Assembly: GCA_022842165.1 (NCBI GenBank) | Contig: JALHQC010000040.1 | Span: forward strand, 1 to 40,210 | DNA from: a bacterium | GTDB lineage: Bacteria; Pseudomonadota; Alphaproteobacteria; Rhizobiales; Aestuariivirgaceae | Direction of reading: 5' to 3' | Length of the DNA stretch: 40,210 nucleotides | Shown here: positions 25,863 to 34,065 of the stretch, one piece after another | Layout of the letters: the number at the start of each line of letters is the position of its first letter | Numbering within the stretch: the stretch's first letter is position 1 | Notes under the pieces: model-generated | Seen by the model: the letters and a program-made list of their open reading frames with translations, nothing else | Told to the model about the DNA's origin: nothing | The model's database searches: none | Position numbers and translations under genes: made by a program

Positions 25863-26852
25863 GAAGCCGACGGCCCTGGCATGGGCGCGGAGATTGATCT
25901 CCGGCCTTGCGCCGATATGCGAGATGACTTCGGCGGCGGCCAGCGCGCCGAGCTGAGCGCATTCCGGCAGCGCCCGTCCGCTGGTGAAGCCGAACAGGAA
26001 GCCCGCCGCGAAAAGATCGCCCGCCCCCGTGACGTCGACGACCTTGTTCACGGGATAGGCGGGTGCGGCGTGTATCTCCTGGCCTTTCACGACAACGCAG
26101 CCGGCGGCTGACCGCGTCAGCACCGCGATGGGGCAATCCTTGGCAATCGCCTGCATCGCGCCGTCGAAATTCTGCGTCATGTAGAGCGACTTGATTTCGG
26201 ACTCGTTGGCGAACACGATGTCGATGTCGTTGCGGATCAAGTCGAGGAAGCTGTCGCGGTGGCGCTCGACGCAGAATGAGTCCGACAGCGTGATCGACGT
26301 CTTGCGCCCCGCCGCGCGGGCGATCTTCGCTGCAAGCTTGAAGGCCTCCTTGGCTTCCGGCCGGTCCCACAGATAGCCTTCCATATAGGTGACCTGTGCC
26401 GCTTCGACGGTCGCCTTGTCGACATCCGCTGTGGTGAAGTTCACGCAGGCGCCGAGATAGGTGTTCATCGTGCGCTCGCCGTCGGGCGTCACCAGAATGA
26501 ACGAGCGCGCAGTGGCAGGCCCATCGGTTGCAGCGGGCGTATCGAAACGAACGCCCTGGGCCCGCATGTCATGCCGAAAGATGGCGCCCAGCTGGTCTTG
26601 CTTCACCTTGCCGAAATAGGCGGCCTTGCCGCCAAATGAGGCGACCCCTGCCGCCGTGTTGCCGGCAGAGCCCCCCGACACCTCGATTGCCTGCCCCATG
26701 TCGCCGTAAAGAAGCTCAGCGCGTTCCTCGTCGATCAGGTTCATCGAACCCTTGACCAGCCCATGCCTGGCGACGAAACCATCTTCCACCCGCGCCAGAA
26801 CGTCGACAATGGCATTCCCGATGCAAAGCACATCGATGTTCGAAGCGGTCAT
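25857..26852 (-). CDS. PfkB-family sugar/nucleoside kinase, probably adenosine kinase
   Basis: The 331-residue protein is a PfkB/ribokinase fold enzyme with the N-terminal [11 protein letters not shown] motif, the SGGSAGNTA substrate block (59-67), and the C-terminal signature [12 protein letters not shown] with the catalytic base Asp279. Sequence features such as the N-terminal GNAIVD and the MEGYLWDRP block resemble adenosine kinases annotated in rhizobia, but substrate choice cannot be settled from sequence alone. It is convergent with coaA, overlapping by 6 bp, and divergent from the EI24-type gene. Confidence 0.85.
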   Translation of the reverse strand: MTASNIDVLCIGNAIVDVLARVEDGFVARHGLVKGSMNLIDEERAELLYGDMGQAIEVSGGSAGNTAAGVASFGGKAAYFGKVKQDQLGAIFRHDMRAQGVRFDTPAATDGPATARSFILVTPDGERTMNTYLGACVNFTTADVDKATVEAAQVTYMEGYLWDRPEAKEAFKLAAKIARAAGRKTSITLSDSFCVERHRDSFLDLIRNDIDIVFANESEIKSLYMTQNFDGAMQAIAKDCPIAVLTRSAAGCVVVKGQEIHAAPAYPVNKVVDVTGAGDLFAAGFLFGFTSGRALPECAQLGALAAAEVISHIGARPEINLRAHARAVGFL

Positions 26853-26933
26853 TATTTTCTCCAGCGCCCGTGAACCTTGCCCCTAGCGAAGCTCTCTTGC
26901 GCTGGCAAGCTTTCCTCATTACCTGTTCGATCC

Positions 26934-27596
26934 ATGATCGCATCAGCCTTCAAAGCCTTCGGAGATCTTCTGTCGCCGGATTTCCGCTCGGTGCTGCTGA
27001 AGGCCATAGGCCTGACGATCGCACTTTTCATCGCCGTTTTGGTCGCAGTCGAGGTCATACTTCTGGCGCTTACCCAGTTCTCCTGGCCCTGGGCCGACTG
27101 GGCCTTAGGGCTCGGCACCGGCATCGTGCTGCTGGTCGCGTTCTTCTTCCTGATGTCGCCAGTGACGGCGGCCTTCGCCGGCCTGTTCCTGGACCGGATC
27201 GCCGAGAAGGTGGAGGTGCGGCATTACCCAGCAGACCGGCCGGGCATACCGCTGCCGCCGCTGAAGGCCATCACGATGGCGGTGCAGTTTTTCCTGATCG
27301 TCCTGCTGGTCAATCTTGCGGTCCTGCCGGTGGTGTTTTTCGGAGTAGGCGCGGTGGTGCTGGTGGCGGCGAACGCATATCTCCTAAGCCGCGAGTATTT
27401 CGAGATGGCGGCCATGCGCCATATGCCCATCGAGGACGCGCGCCGGCTGCGGAAGGAAAATACCGGAACCGTCTTCATCGCCGGCCTGCTGCCCGCCGTG
27501 TTTTCGCTTGTGCCCTTTGTCAACCTGGTCGTCCCGCTCTACGCCACGTCCTACTTTGTGCATCTGTTCAAGTCGGTGCGGGCGTCTTCGGCCTGA
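26934..27596 (+). CDS. EI24/CysZ-like membrane protein
   Basis: This 220-residue protein has a start typical of the EI24 domain family (IASAFKAFGDLLSPDFRSVLL) and about four to five transmembrane segments (about 20-45, 55-80, 118-155, 185-210). The conserved SREYFEMAAMRHM block is present. Members include the E. coli sulfate permease CysZ, but no sulfur genes are nearby, so transport of sulfate is not supported here. I chose the ATG at 26934 over an upstream TTG. Its 3' end overlaps nth by 29 bp in convergent orientation. Confidence 0.8.
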   Translation: MIASAFKAFGDLLSPDFRSVLLKAIGLTIALFIAVLVAVEVILLALTQFSWPWADWALGLGTGIVLLVAFFFLMSPVTAAFAGLFLDRIAEKVEVRHYPADRPGIPLPPLKAITMAVQFFLIVLLVNLAVLPVVFFGVGAVVLVAANAYLLSREYFEMAAMRHMPIEDARRLRKENTGTVFIAGLLPAVFSLVPFVNLVVPLYATSYFVHLFKSVRASSA

Positions 27597-28227
27597 AGCG
27601 GCAGATGTCCGAAATCGGGCAGCGCCAGCATTCGGGCTTCCGCGCCTTGCACACATAGCGCCCATGCAGGATCAGCCAGTGGTGGGCATGCCGCCCATAG
27701 GCCTTGGGCACTTTCCTGAGAAGCTGCAGTTCGACTGCGAGCGGCGTCTTGCCGGGGGCAAGGCCGGTGCGGTTGCCCACCCGGAACAGATGGGTATCGA
27801 CTGCGATTGTCGGATGACCGAAGGCAATATTGAGCACCACATTGGCGGTCTTCCGGCCAACGCCTGGTAGTGCTTCCAGCGCCTCGCGGTCGTCGGGAAT
27901 CTTGCCGCCATGCTTCTCGATCAGCTGCCGCGACAAGGCGATCACGTTCTTTGCCTTGCCACGGAACAATCCGATGGTCCTGATATGATCCTGAACCGTA
28001 TCCTCGCCCAGCGCGGCCATCTTCTCGGGCGTATCGGCGATGGCAAACAGCGCCTTGGTCGCCTTGTTGACGCTCTCGTCGGTTGCCTGCGCCGAAAGTA
28101 CGACCGCAACCAAAAGGGTAAAATCATTGATCCAGTGAAGCTCGCCCTTGGGCTCGGGACTGGCGGCATGAAAGCGGTGGAACATGTCCTCGATCTCGTC
28201 AGGTCTGAGACGGCTTGTCTTTGCCAT
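27568..28227 (-). CDS. nth: Endonuclease III (DNA glycosylase/AP lyase) Nth
   Basis: Nth removes oxidised pyrimidines and nicks the AP site in base excision repair. The 219-residue protein has the helix-hairpin-helix LPGVGRKTANVVLN with catalytic Lys126, the catalytic Asp144 in AVDTHLFRV, and the C-X6-C-X2-C-X5-C iron-sulfur motif near the C-terminus. The ATG at 28227 has an AGGAAAA site just upstream. The gene is divergent from the DUF2244 gene (42-bp gap) and overlaps the EI24-type gene by 29 bp at its 3' end. Confidence 0.97.
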   Translation of the reverse strand: MAKTSRLRPDEIEDMFHRFHAASPEPKGELHWINDFTLLVAVVLSAQATDESVNKATKALFAIADTPEKMAALGEDTVQDHIRTIGLFRGKAKNVIALSRQLIEKHGGKIPDDREALEALPGVGRKTANVVLNIAFGHPTIAVDTHLFRVGNRTGLAPGKTPLAVELQLLRKVPKAYGRHAHHWLILHGRYVCKARKPECWRCPISDICRFRPKTPAPT

Positions 28228-28269
28228 GATTTTCCTGTTCTGCTTGCATTCGAGGGGTAGAGCAGGTCG

Positions 28270-28746
28270 ATGCACCGAAGCAATTCAAAACCATGGCAGG
28301 CCATACTGACGCCGCACCGCAGCCTGTCCAGACAAGGCTTCCTGGCAGTGATGGCCGTCATCGTCGCGGTCAATCTGGCGGTGGGCGCTCTCTTCATGTC
28401 GATCGGCGCCTGGCCGGTTGCAGGCTTTGCCGGGCTGGATGTCCTGCTGATCTGGTGGGCCTTCCGCGCCAATTTCGCCGATGCCCGCCGCATGGAGCGG
28501 ATCAGCATTACCGATCATGAACTGGTGTTCGACCGGATGCGGGGCGATGACCCGCCCGAGCAGCAGCGCTTTGTCCGCCGCTGGGTGAAGGTCGAGCTTG
28601 AGGAAGACATCGAGCGCGAGCTGATTGGCAGGCTGTCGCTCGTCTCGGGCCAGGTCAGGCTGACGGTGGGGGACTTCCTGGCGCCCGACGAGCGCAAGAC
28701 GCTGGCGGCGGCGCTGCGCTCCGCCTTGGCCATACCGCGCATCTGA
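28270..28746 (+). CDS. DUF2244 family membrane protein
   Basis: The 158-residue protein has two close transmembrane segments (about 23-45 and 48-65) and a soluble C-terminal domain of about 90 residues. The opening PHRSLSRQGFLAVMAVI and the later ERISITDHELVFDR and FVRRWVKVELE blocks match the DUF2244 family, common in alphaproteobacteria. Members are sometimes found near cytochrome oxidase genes, but none are here. The function is unknown. It is followed 48 bp later by the AraC-Ogt gene. Confidence 0.85.
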   Translation: MHRSNSKPWQAILTPHRSLSRQGFLAVMAVIVAVNLAVGALFMSIGAWPVAGFAGLDVLLIWWAFRANFADARRMERISITDHELVFDRMRGDDPPEQQRFVRRWVKVELEEDIERELIGRLSLVSGQVRLTVGDFLAPDERKTLAAALRSALAIPRI

Positions 28747-28794
28747 TCAGCTTTCGGGTGGGCGCCGGGCACGCTGTCGGCTATTTTGAACGGC

Positions 28795-29673
28795 ATGACA
28801 GACCTTACCCCCATGCAGAGTGCCGCGCGCGACTACGAGATCGTCCGGCACAATCTTGAATTCCTGAGGGAGCACTGGCGCGAGCAGCCCTCCCTGGAAA
28901 GCCTTGCCGAGCGGAATGACATGAGTGCCGCCCATCTCCAGCGGCTCTTCATGCGCTGGGCGGGCCTGAGCCCCAAGGCCTTCGTCCAGGCCCTGACCAT
29001 AGATCACGCCCGCAAGCTCCTGCGCGATTCCGCAACCATCCTCGATACCGCCTATGAGGTCGGGCTCTCGGGACCGGGCCGGCTGCACGATCTGTTCATC
29101 ACCCATGAGGGAATGTCGCCGGGCCTCTACAAGGCGCGCGGCAAGGGATTGACCATCCGCTATGGCTTCCACCCCTGCCCTTTCGGCATGGCCCTCATCA
29201 TGATGACGGACTACGGCATCTGCGGTCTGGCCTTTGCCGATCCCGGGCAGGAACAGGCGAGTTTCGAAGACATGAAGCGCCGCTGGCCCGATGCCATCTA
29301 CGTGGAAGACCAGTCCGCCACCCTGCCGGTGGTCTCGCGCATTTTCTGCCCCTCGCAGTGGAAAACCGACAAGCCGCTCCGCATCGTCTTCATCGGGTCT
29401 GATTTCGAAACCAGGGTGTGGGAGACATTGCTGCGCATTCCCATGGGCCAGGCCACGACCTATTCCGACATTGCCAGCCACATGGGCAATGCGAAAGCCT
29501 CGCGCGCGGTTGGCTCGGCGGTGGGCCGCAACCCGATCTCCTTCGTCGTGCCCTGTCATCGCGTGCTGGCGAAATCGGGTGGCCTTGGCGGCTATCACTG
29601 GGGGTTGACGCGAAAGCAGGCAATCCTCGGATGGGAAGCCGGCTTCCTGACGGGAACCCAGAAGGCGGCCTGA
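28795..29673 (+). CDS. AraC-type regulator fused to O6-methylguanine-DNA methyltransferase
   Basis: The 292-residue protein has an N-terminal AraC helix-turn-helix domain (about 10-110) and a C-terminal Ogt methyltransferase domain. The suicide Cys254 lies in the PCHRV motif, and IPMGQATTYSDIA is the helix-turn-helix of the Ogt fold. Compared with E. coli Ada it lacks the N-terminal zinc domain that senses methylphosphotriesters, so it cannot be activated in the classical way. It likely repairs O6-methylguanine and may still act as a regulator. The ATG at 28795 is preferred to a TTG nine bases upstream. It is convergent with irr (5-bp gap). Confidence 0.92.
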   Translation: MTDLTPMQSAARDYEIVRHNLEFLREHWREQPSLESLAERNDMSAAHLQRLFMRWAGLSPKAFVQALTIDHARKLLRDSATILDTAYEVGLSGPGRLHDLFITHEGMSPGLYKARGKGLTIRYGFHPCPFGMALIMMTDYGICGLAFADPGQEQASFEDMKRRWPDAIYVEDQSATLPVVSRIFCPSQWKTDKPLRIVFIGSDFETRVWETLLRIPMGQATTYSDIASHMGNAKASRAVGSAVGRNPISFVVPCHRVLAKSGGLGGYHWGLTRKQAILGWEAGFLTGTQKAA

Positions 29674-29678
29674 AACCC

Positions 29679-30095
29679 CTAAGCGCGGGTCTTCCGCAGG
29701 CGGATGATGATGTCGATCCGGTCGATCTCGGTTCCGGGCGGCAGATCCGGCAAGCCCTTCACTTCGAGATCATCGATTCCGATGTCGACGAGACTGCCCG
29801 TCTCTTCGAGGAAATAGTGAAAGTGGTTCGAGGTGTTGGTGTCGAAGAAGGTGCGGTCGCCTTCGAAGGCCACTTCCCGCAGCAGGCCAGCGGCCTTGAA
29901 CTGGTTCAGTGTATTGTAAACCGTGGCGAGCGATACATCCATGCGGGCGGCCACCGCCTCCTGATGCAGCGACTCCGCACTCACATGCCGGTCGCCCGCT
30001 CCAAACAGCATGGTCGCCAGCGCCAATCGCTGCCGCGTCGGCCGCAGGCCGGCCAGCCGCAGCCGTTCAGCCATATGTTGCTCTTGAAGCATCAT
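29679..30095 (-). CDS. irr: Fur-family iron response regulator, Irr-type
   Basis: Irr is the heme-sensing iron regulator of Rhizobiales and relatives, controlling iron uptake and heme synthesis. The 138-residue Fur-fold protein has a winged helix (about 10-85, with LRPTRQRLAL and SLATVYNTLNQFKAAGLLREV) and a histidine-rich segment NHFHYFLEETG, the pattern seen in Irr rather than Fur or Zur. An N-terminal heme regulatory motif is not evident. The start is one of two adjacent ATG codons (30095 or 30092) after AAGGA. It is divergent from fabA, a linkage known in Rhizobiales. Confidence 0.88.
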   Translation of the reverse strand: MMLQEQHMAERLRLAGLRPTRQRLALATMLFGAGDRHVSAESLHQEAVAARMDVSLATVYNTLNQFKAAGLLREVAFEGDRTFFDTNTSNHFHYFLEETGSLVDIGIDDLEVKGLPDLPPGTEIDRIDIIIRLRKTRA

Positions 30096-30254
30096 CACGT
30101 CGATCCTTATATGCGATAGCGCAACTATAATGCAATCTGGGTGCCAATGCGGCGCGCTGCCACGTCCGAAAGCGCACTTGGACCCCAATTTCCCATGTGA
30201 TAGGAACGGCTGATCCGGGGGCATCCGGGACGATTTTGGGGACCAGAACTGAGA
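30096..30254. promoter_or_regulatory. Divergent irr / fabA promoter region
   Basis: This 159-bp gap separates irr and fabA. On the fabA strand a perfect TATAAT occurs at 30126-30131 but has no good -35 partner. TTGGAC (about 30179-30184) with TAGGAA 17 bp downstream is a weaker alternative closer to fabA. On the irr strand TATAAG (complement of 30107-30112) overlaps the ribosome binding site. No clear iron-control palindrome was found by eye. Confidence 0.4.
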
Positions 30255-30767
30255 ATGACCGATCGGAAATCGCGGTACGACTATGAGGATCTGCTGGCCT
30301 GCGGCCGTGGCGAGCTGTTTGGCCCCGGCAATGCCCAGCTGCCGCTTCCGCCCATGCTGATGTTCGACCGCATCACGGAAATCTCGAAGGACGGCGGCTC
30401 CGCAGGGCTGGGAAAGATCGTGGCCGAATTCGATATCAGGCCCGACCTGTGGTTCTTCCCCTGCCATTTTCAGGGTGACCCGGTCATGCCCGGCTGCCTC
30501 GGCCTCGATGCCCTGTGGCAGCTGACCGGTTTCTTTTTGGGCTGGCTGGGCGAACCCGGCAGGGGCCGCGCCATTGGCGTCGGCGAAGTGAAGCTCACTG
30601 GCATGGTAACGCCTGCCGTGAAGAAAGTAACCTATGAAGTCGACGTCACGAGGCTGATCCTGCGCAAGCTGAAGCTCGCGGTATCGAACGGCGTCATGAA
30701 AGCGGATGGTGAAACGGTGTATCAGGTTTCCGATATGAAGGTCGGCCTGTTCCAGCCGGGCACCTGA
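30255..30767 (+). CDS. fabA: 3-hydroxydecanoyl-ACP dehydratase/isomerase FabA
   Basis: FabA dehydrates 3-hydroxydecanoyl-ACP and isomerises the product to cis-3-decenoyl-ACP, the entry to anaerobic-type unsaturated fatty acid synthesis. The 170-residue hot-dog protein has the catalytic His71 in [13 protein letters not shown] and Asp85 in CLGLDALWQ, both as in E. coli FabA. It is followed 14 bp later by fabB, its obligatory partner. Confidence 0.97.
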   Translation: MTDRKSRYDYEDLLACGRGELFGPGNAQLPLPPMLMFDRITEISKDGGSAGLGKIVAEFDIRPDLWFFPCHFQGDPVMPGCLGLDALWQLTGFFLGWLGEPGRGRAIGVGEVKLTGMVTPAVKKVTYEVDVTRLILRKLKLAVSNGVMKADGETVYQVSDMKVGLFQPGT

Positions 30768-30781
30768 GAAAGGATCAAGCA

Positions 30782-31996
30782 ATGAGGCGAGTCGTCGTTA
30801 CCGGTCTCGGCATCGTGTCGAGCATTGGCAATAATGTTCAGGAAGTCCTGAATTCGCTGTTCGAGGCGAAGTCCGGCATCGTCAAGGCAGAAGCCTACGA
30901 GAAGCTTGGATTCCGCTGCCAGGTGCATGGCGCGCCGAATTTCGATCTCGACAGCATCGACCGCCGCGTCCGCCGCTTCATGGGCGATGGCGCAGCCTGG
31001 AACTATGCAGCGATGCAGCAGGCAATCGTCGACTCGGGCCTCGAGGAGAGCGACGTCAAGAACGACCGCACCGGCATCATCATGGGCTCCGGCGGACCAT
31101 CGACGCGGACGATCGTCCAGGCCGCCGATACGACACGCGAGAAGGGCCCGAAGCGCGTCGGGCCTTTTGCGGTGCCTGCCGCGATGTCGAGCACCAACTC
31201 CGCAACGCTTGCGACGCCGTTCGGTATTCGCGGTGTCAACTATTCGATTTCATCGGCCTGCGCGACCTCGTCTCACTGCATCGGCAACGCCGCCGAAATG
31301 ATCCAGTGGGGCAAGCAGGATGTGATGTTCGCGGGCGGGGGCGAGGAACTCGACTGGACACTTTCAGTGCTGTTCGACGCGATGGGCGCCATGTCGTCGA
31401 AATACAACGGCACCCCGCACAGCGCCTCACGCGCCTATGACAAGAACCGCGACGGCTTCGTGATCGCCGGCGGCGCCGGCACCGTGGTGCTGGAAGAACT
31501 CGAGCACGCCAGGGCGCGCGGCGCGAAGATCTACGCCGAACTCGTCGGCTACGGCGCGACGTCGGATGGCTACGACATGGTCCAGCCCTCGGGCGAAGGC
31601 GCCATCCGTTGCATGAAGCAGGCAATGGCTGGCGTGACTAACAAGATCGACTACATTAACCCGCATGCCACCTCGACGCCGATCGGCGACAAGAAGGAAA
31701 TCGAGGCCATCCGCGCCGTGTTCGGCAGCGATATTCCGCCGATCTCCGGTACCAAGTCCCTGACGGGTCACTCGCTCGGCGCGGTGGGCGTTCAAGAGGC
31801 GATCTACTCGATCCTCATGATGAAGAACAATTTCATCTGCGAGAGCGCCAATATCGAGGAACTGGACCCCGAGTTCAGCGACATTCCGATCGTCAGGAAA
31901 CGCATCGACAATGCCAAGGTCGATACGGTGATGTCGAACAGCTTCGGCTTTGGCGGCACCAACGCAACCCTCGTCTTCCAGCGCTACAACGGCTGA
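30782..31996 (+). CDS. fabB: 3-oxoacyl-ACP synthase I FabB
   Basis: FabB elongates the FabA product and so commits it to unsaturated fatty acids. The 404-residue thiolase-fold protein has the catalytic triad Cys160 (SSACATSSH), His295 (NPHATSTP) and His330 (SLTGHSLGA). AAGGA seven bases upstream supports the ATG. Pairing with fabA identifies it as FabB rather than FabF. fabI follows after 3 bp. Confidence 0.97.
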   Translation: MRRVVVTGLGIVSSIGNNVQEVLNSLFEAKSGIVKAEAYEKLGFRCQVHGAPNFDLDSIDRRVRRFMGDGAAWNYAAMQQAIVDSGLEESDVKNDRTGIIMGSGGPSTRTIVQAADTTREKGPKRVGPFAVPAAMSSTNSATLATPFGIRGVNYSISSACATSSHCIGNAAEMIQWGKQDVMFAGGGEELDWTLSVLFDAMGAMSSKYNGTPHSASRAYDKNRDGFVIAGGAGTVVLEELEHARARGAKIYAELVGYGATSDGYDMVQPSGEGAIRCMKQAMAGVTNKIDYINPHATSTPIGDKKEIEAIRAVFGSDIPPISGTKSLTGHSLGAVGVQEAIYSILMMKNNFICESANIEELDPEFSDIPIVRKRIDNAKVDTVMSNSFGFGGTNATLVFQRYNG

Positions 31997-31999
31997 TTC

Positions 32000-32803
32000 A
32001 TGACAGACAAATTGATGGCGGGACGGCGCGGCCTCGTGATGGGTGTCGCCAATGATCATTCCATTGCCTGGGGCATCGCCCAGCAGCTTCACAAGCACGG
32101 CGCTGAACTGGCCTTCACCTATCAGGGAGAGGCCTTCGGACGGCGCGTGAAGCCACTGGCGGAGTCGGTAGGCTCGCCAATTCTGCTTCCCTGCGATGTC
32201 GAAGACATTTCAACGGTCGATGCCGTGTTCGACAAGCTGAAGGTGCATTGGGGCAAGATCGATTTTCTTGTCCACGCCATCGCCTTCTCCGACAAGAACG
32301 AGCTGAAGGGAAAATACGCCGACACCACGCGCGAGAATTTCGTGAAGACGATGGTGATCTCGTGCTTCTCCTTCACCGAGATTGCCAAGCGCGCTGCAGC
32401 ATTGATGCCGGATGGCGGCTCGCTCGTCACGCTCACCTATGGCGGCTCGGTTCGCGTCATGCCGAACTATAATGTCATGGGCGTCGCCAAGGCAGCACTC
32501 GAATCCTCGGTGCGCTATCTCGCGGCCGATTATGGCCCGCAGGGCATCCGCGTGAACGCGATTTCCGCAGGCCCCATGCGCACGCTGGCGGGAGCGGGAA
32601 TTGGCGATGCGCGCCAGATGTTCAGCTTCCAGCAGGATCACGCGCCGCTGCGGCGCACGATCACGCTCGATGAAGTGGGAGGTGCGGGTCTCTATCTCCT
32701 GTCGCCCCTGTCCGGCGGCGTGACGGGCGAAATCCACTATGTCGACTCGGGCTACAACATCATCTCGATGCCACGGCCCGAGGATCTGAAGAACGGGGCC
32801 TGA
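32000..32803 (+). CDS. fabI: Enoyl-ACP reductase FabI
   Basis: FabI is the NADH-dependent enoyl-ACP reductase that completes each elongation cycle and is the target of triclosan. The 267-residue SDR-fold protein has the catalytic pattern Tyr157-x6-Lys164 (with Tyr147 upstream) and an N-terminal MGVANDHSIAWGIA nucleotide-binding block typical of FabI. It ends the fabA-fabB-fabI operon and is convergent with the moeB-like gene across 6 bp. Confidence 0.96.
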   Translation: MTDKLMAGRRGLVMGVANDHSIAWGIAQQLHKHGAELAFTYQGEAFGRRVKPLAESVGSPILLPCDVEDISTVDAVFDKLKVHWGKIDFLVHAIAFSDKNELKGKYADTTRENFVKTMVISCFSFTEIAKRAAALMPDGGSLVTLTYGGSVRVMPNYNVMGVAKAALESSVRYLAADYGPQGIRVNAISAGPMRTLAGAGIGDARQMFSFQQDHAPLRRTITLDEVGGAGLYLLSPLSGGVTGEIHYVDSGYNIISMPRPEDLKNGA

Positions 32804-32809
32804 TCCCGT

Positions 32810-33625
32810 TCAGCGGTCGATGTAGTTCCCGGCCTCGAGCGATCCGATCGACGGGGAACGGCCGGTCAGCGGATTGTCCGGGTTCCATGCCAGCCGCGTC
32901 TCGTAGAAACGCGACGCCAGCGCGTCATACATCAGCAGGCGTCCGGCGAGGCTGTCGCCGACGCCGAGAATCTCCTTGATCACTTCCATCGCCTGCATAG
33001 AACCGAGGATGCCGGGCAGCGCGCCGAGAATGCCCGCCTCCTCGCATGCCGGGAACAATCCGCGCGGCGGCAATTCGCCCATCAGGCAGCGATAGGTGGG
33101 CCATGGCACGCCATCGGGTGAAGTCTCGTGCGGCTTGAACGTCGAAATCTGCCCGTCGAACTGGCCAACCGCAGCGGACACGAGAGTCTTGCGTGCAAGA
33201 TAACAGGCATCGCTGACGAGATAGCGCGTCGGGAAATTGTCGCAGCCATCGGCGACGATGTCATACTGCCCGATGATGCCGAGAGCGTTTTCCGCAGTGA
33301 TGCGGTGGTTGTGCTCCACCACATGCACATGAGGGTTGAGCCCTTGCAGCGTCTCGCGCGCGCTCGCCGTCTTGGGCAGCCCGACCCGCGCCGTCGTGTG
33401 GACGATCTGCCGCTGCAGGTTCGAGACGCTCACCGTATCATGGTCGATGATGCCGATGGTGCCGACGCCGGCCGCCGCGAGATAACATAGAAGTGGCGCA
33501 CCAAGCCCGCCGGCGCCGATGGCAAGGACCTTCGCCGACTTGAGCTTGTTCTGCCCCGGTCCGCCGACCTCGTGCAGAACGAGATGGCGTGCGTAGCGTT
33601 CGATCTCGTCGGATAACAATGCCAT
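32810..33625 (-). CDS. MoeB/ThiF-family adenylyltransferase (E1-like), zinc cysteines lost
   Basis: Proteins of this family adenylate the C-terminus of MoaD or ThiS for molybdopterin or thiamine sulfur transfer. The 271-residue protein has the nucleotide loop GAGGLG (37-42), the DHDTVSVSNLQRQ block and the DGCDNFPTRY motif. Compared with E. coli MoeB, the first zinc pair reads PTYRC (Thr177, Cys180) instead of CxxC, and the second reads NPDNPLTG (Asn251, Thr254) where the family has CxxC. It probably does not bind zinc. No moa or thi genes are near. It is coupled to dut by a one-base overlap. Confidence 0.85.
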   Translation of the reverse strand: MALLSDEIERYARHLVLHEVGGPGQNKLKSAKVLAIGAGGLGAPLLCYLAAAGVGTIGIIDHDTVSVSNLQRQIVHTTARVGLPKTASARETLQGLNPHVHVVEHNHRITAENALGIIGQYDIVADGCDNFPTRYLVSDACYLARKTLVSAAVGQFDGQISTFKPHETSPDGVPWPTYRCLMGELPPRGLFPACEEAGILGALPGILGSMQAMEVIKEILGVGDSLAGRLLMYDALASRFYETRLAWNPDNPLTGRSPSIGSLEAGNYIDR

Positions 33626-34065
33626 CAGGCTTTGCCCGACGAGCCGAATCCGCCGGCACCCCGCGCGGTGTCATCGAGCGTTTCGACCACGCGCCAGGAA
33701 ATCCGTGAGACTGGAGCAACCACGACCTGCGCGATGCGGTCGCCACGGGTGATTACGAAATCATGTTGGCCATGGTTGATGAGCGGAACTTTCACTTCGC
33801 CACGATAATCGCTATCGATAGTACCGGGTGCATTCAGCACCGTAACGCCATTCTTTACGGCAAGTCCTGAGCGCGGGCGAACCTGTGCCTCATAACCATG
33901 CGGAAGGGCCACTGAAATTCCCGTAGGCATCAGACAACGCGCGCCGGGTTTCAGGACGATGTCCTCGGCGGCGCGAAGATCCATGCCCGCAGCGCCTGCA
34001 GTTTCATAAGCAGGAAGCGGCAGGCCTTCGCCATGCGGCAATTGCCGGATATCGACCTCGATCAT
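33625..34065 (-). CDS. dut: dUTP diphosphatase Dut
   Basis: Dut hydrolyses dUTP to dUMP, keeping uracil out of DNA and feeding dTMP synthesis. The 146-residue trimeric dUTPase has all five motifs: AGMDL (26-30), PRSGLA (64-69), [10 protein letters not shown] (81-90), RGDRIAQ (107-113) and the C-terminal [10 protein letters not shown] (135-144). The start overlaps the coaBC stop (ATGA), a coaBC-dut linkage common in proteobacteria. Confidence 0.97.
   Translation of the reverse strand: MIEVDIRQLPHGEGLPLPAYETAGAAGMDLRAAEDIVLKPGARCLMPTGISVALPHGYEAQVRPRSGLAVKNGVTVLNAPGTIDSDYRGEVKVPLINHGQHDFVITRGDRIAQVVVAPVSRISWRVVETLDDTARGAGGFGSSGKA

Noticed and set aside
29679-30782. Long 367-residue version of the irr product starting opposite fabA
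   Set aside because: The upstream half is antisense to fabA and unrelated to Fur proteins. The ATG pair at 30092-30095 with AAGGA upstream fits the family.
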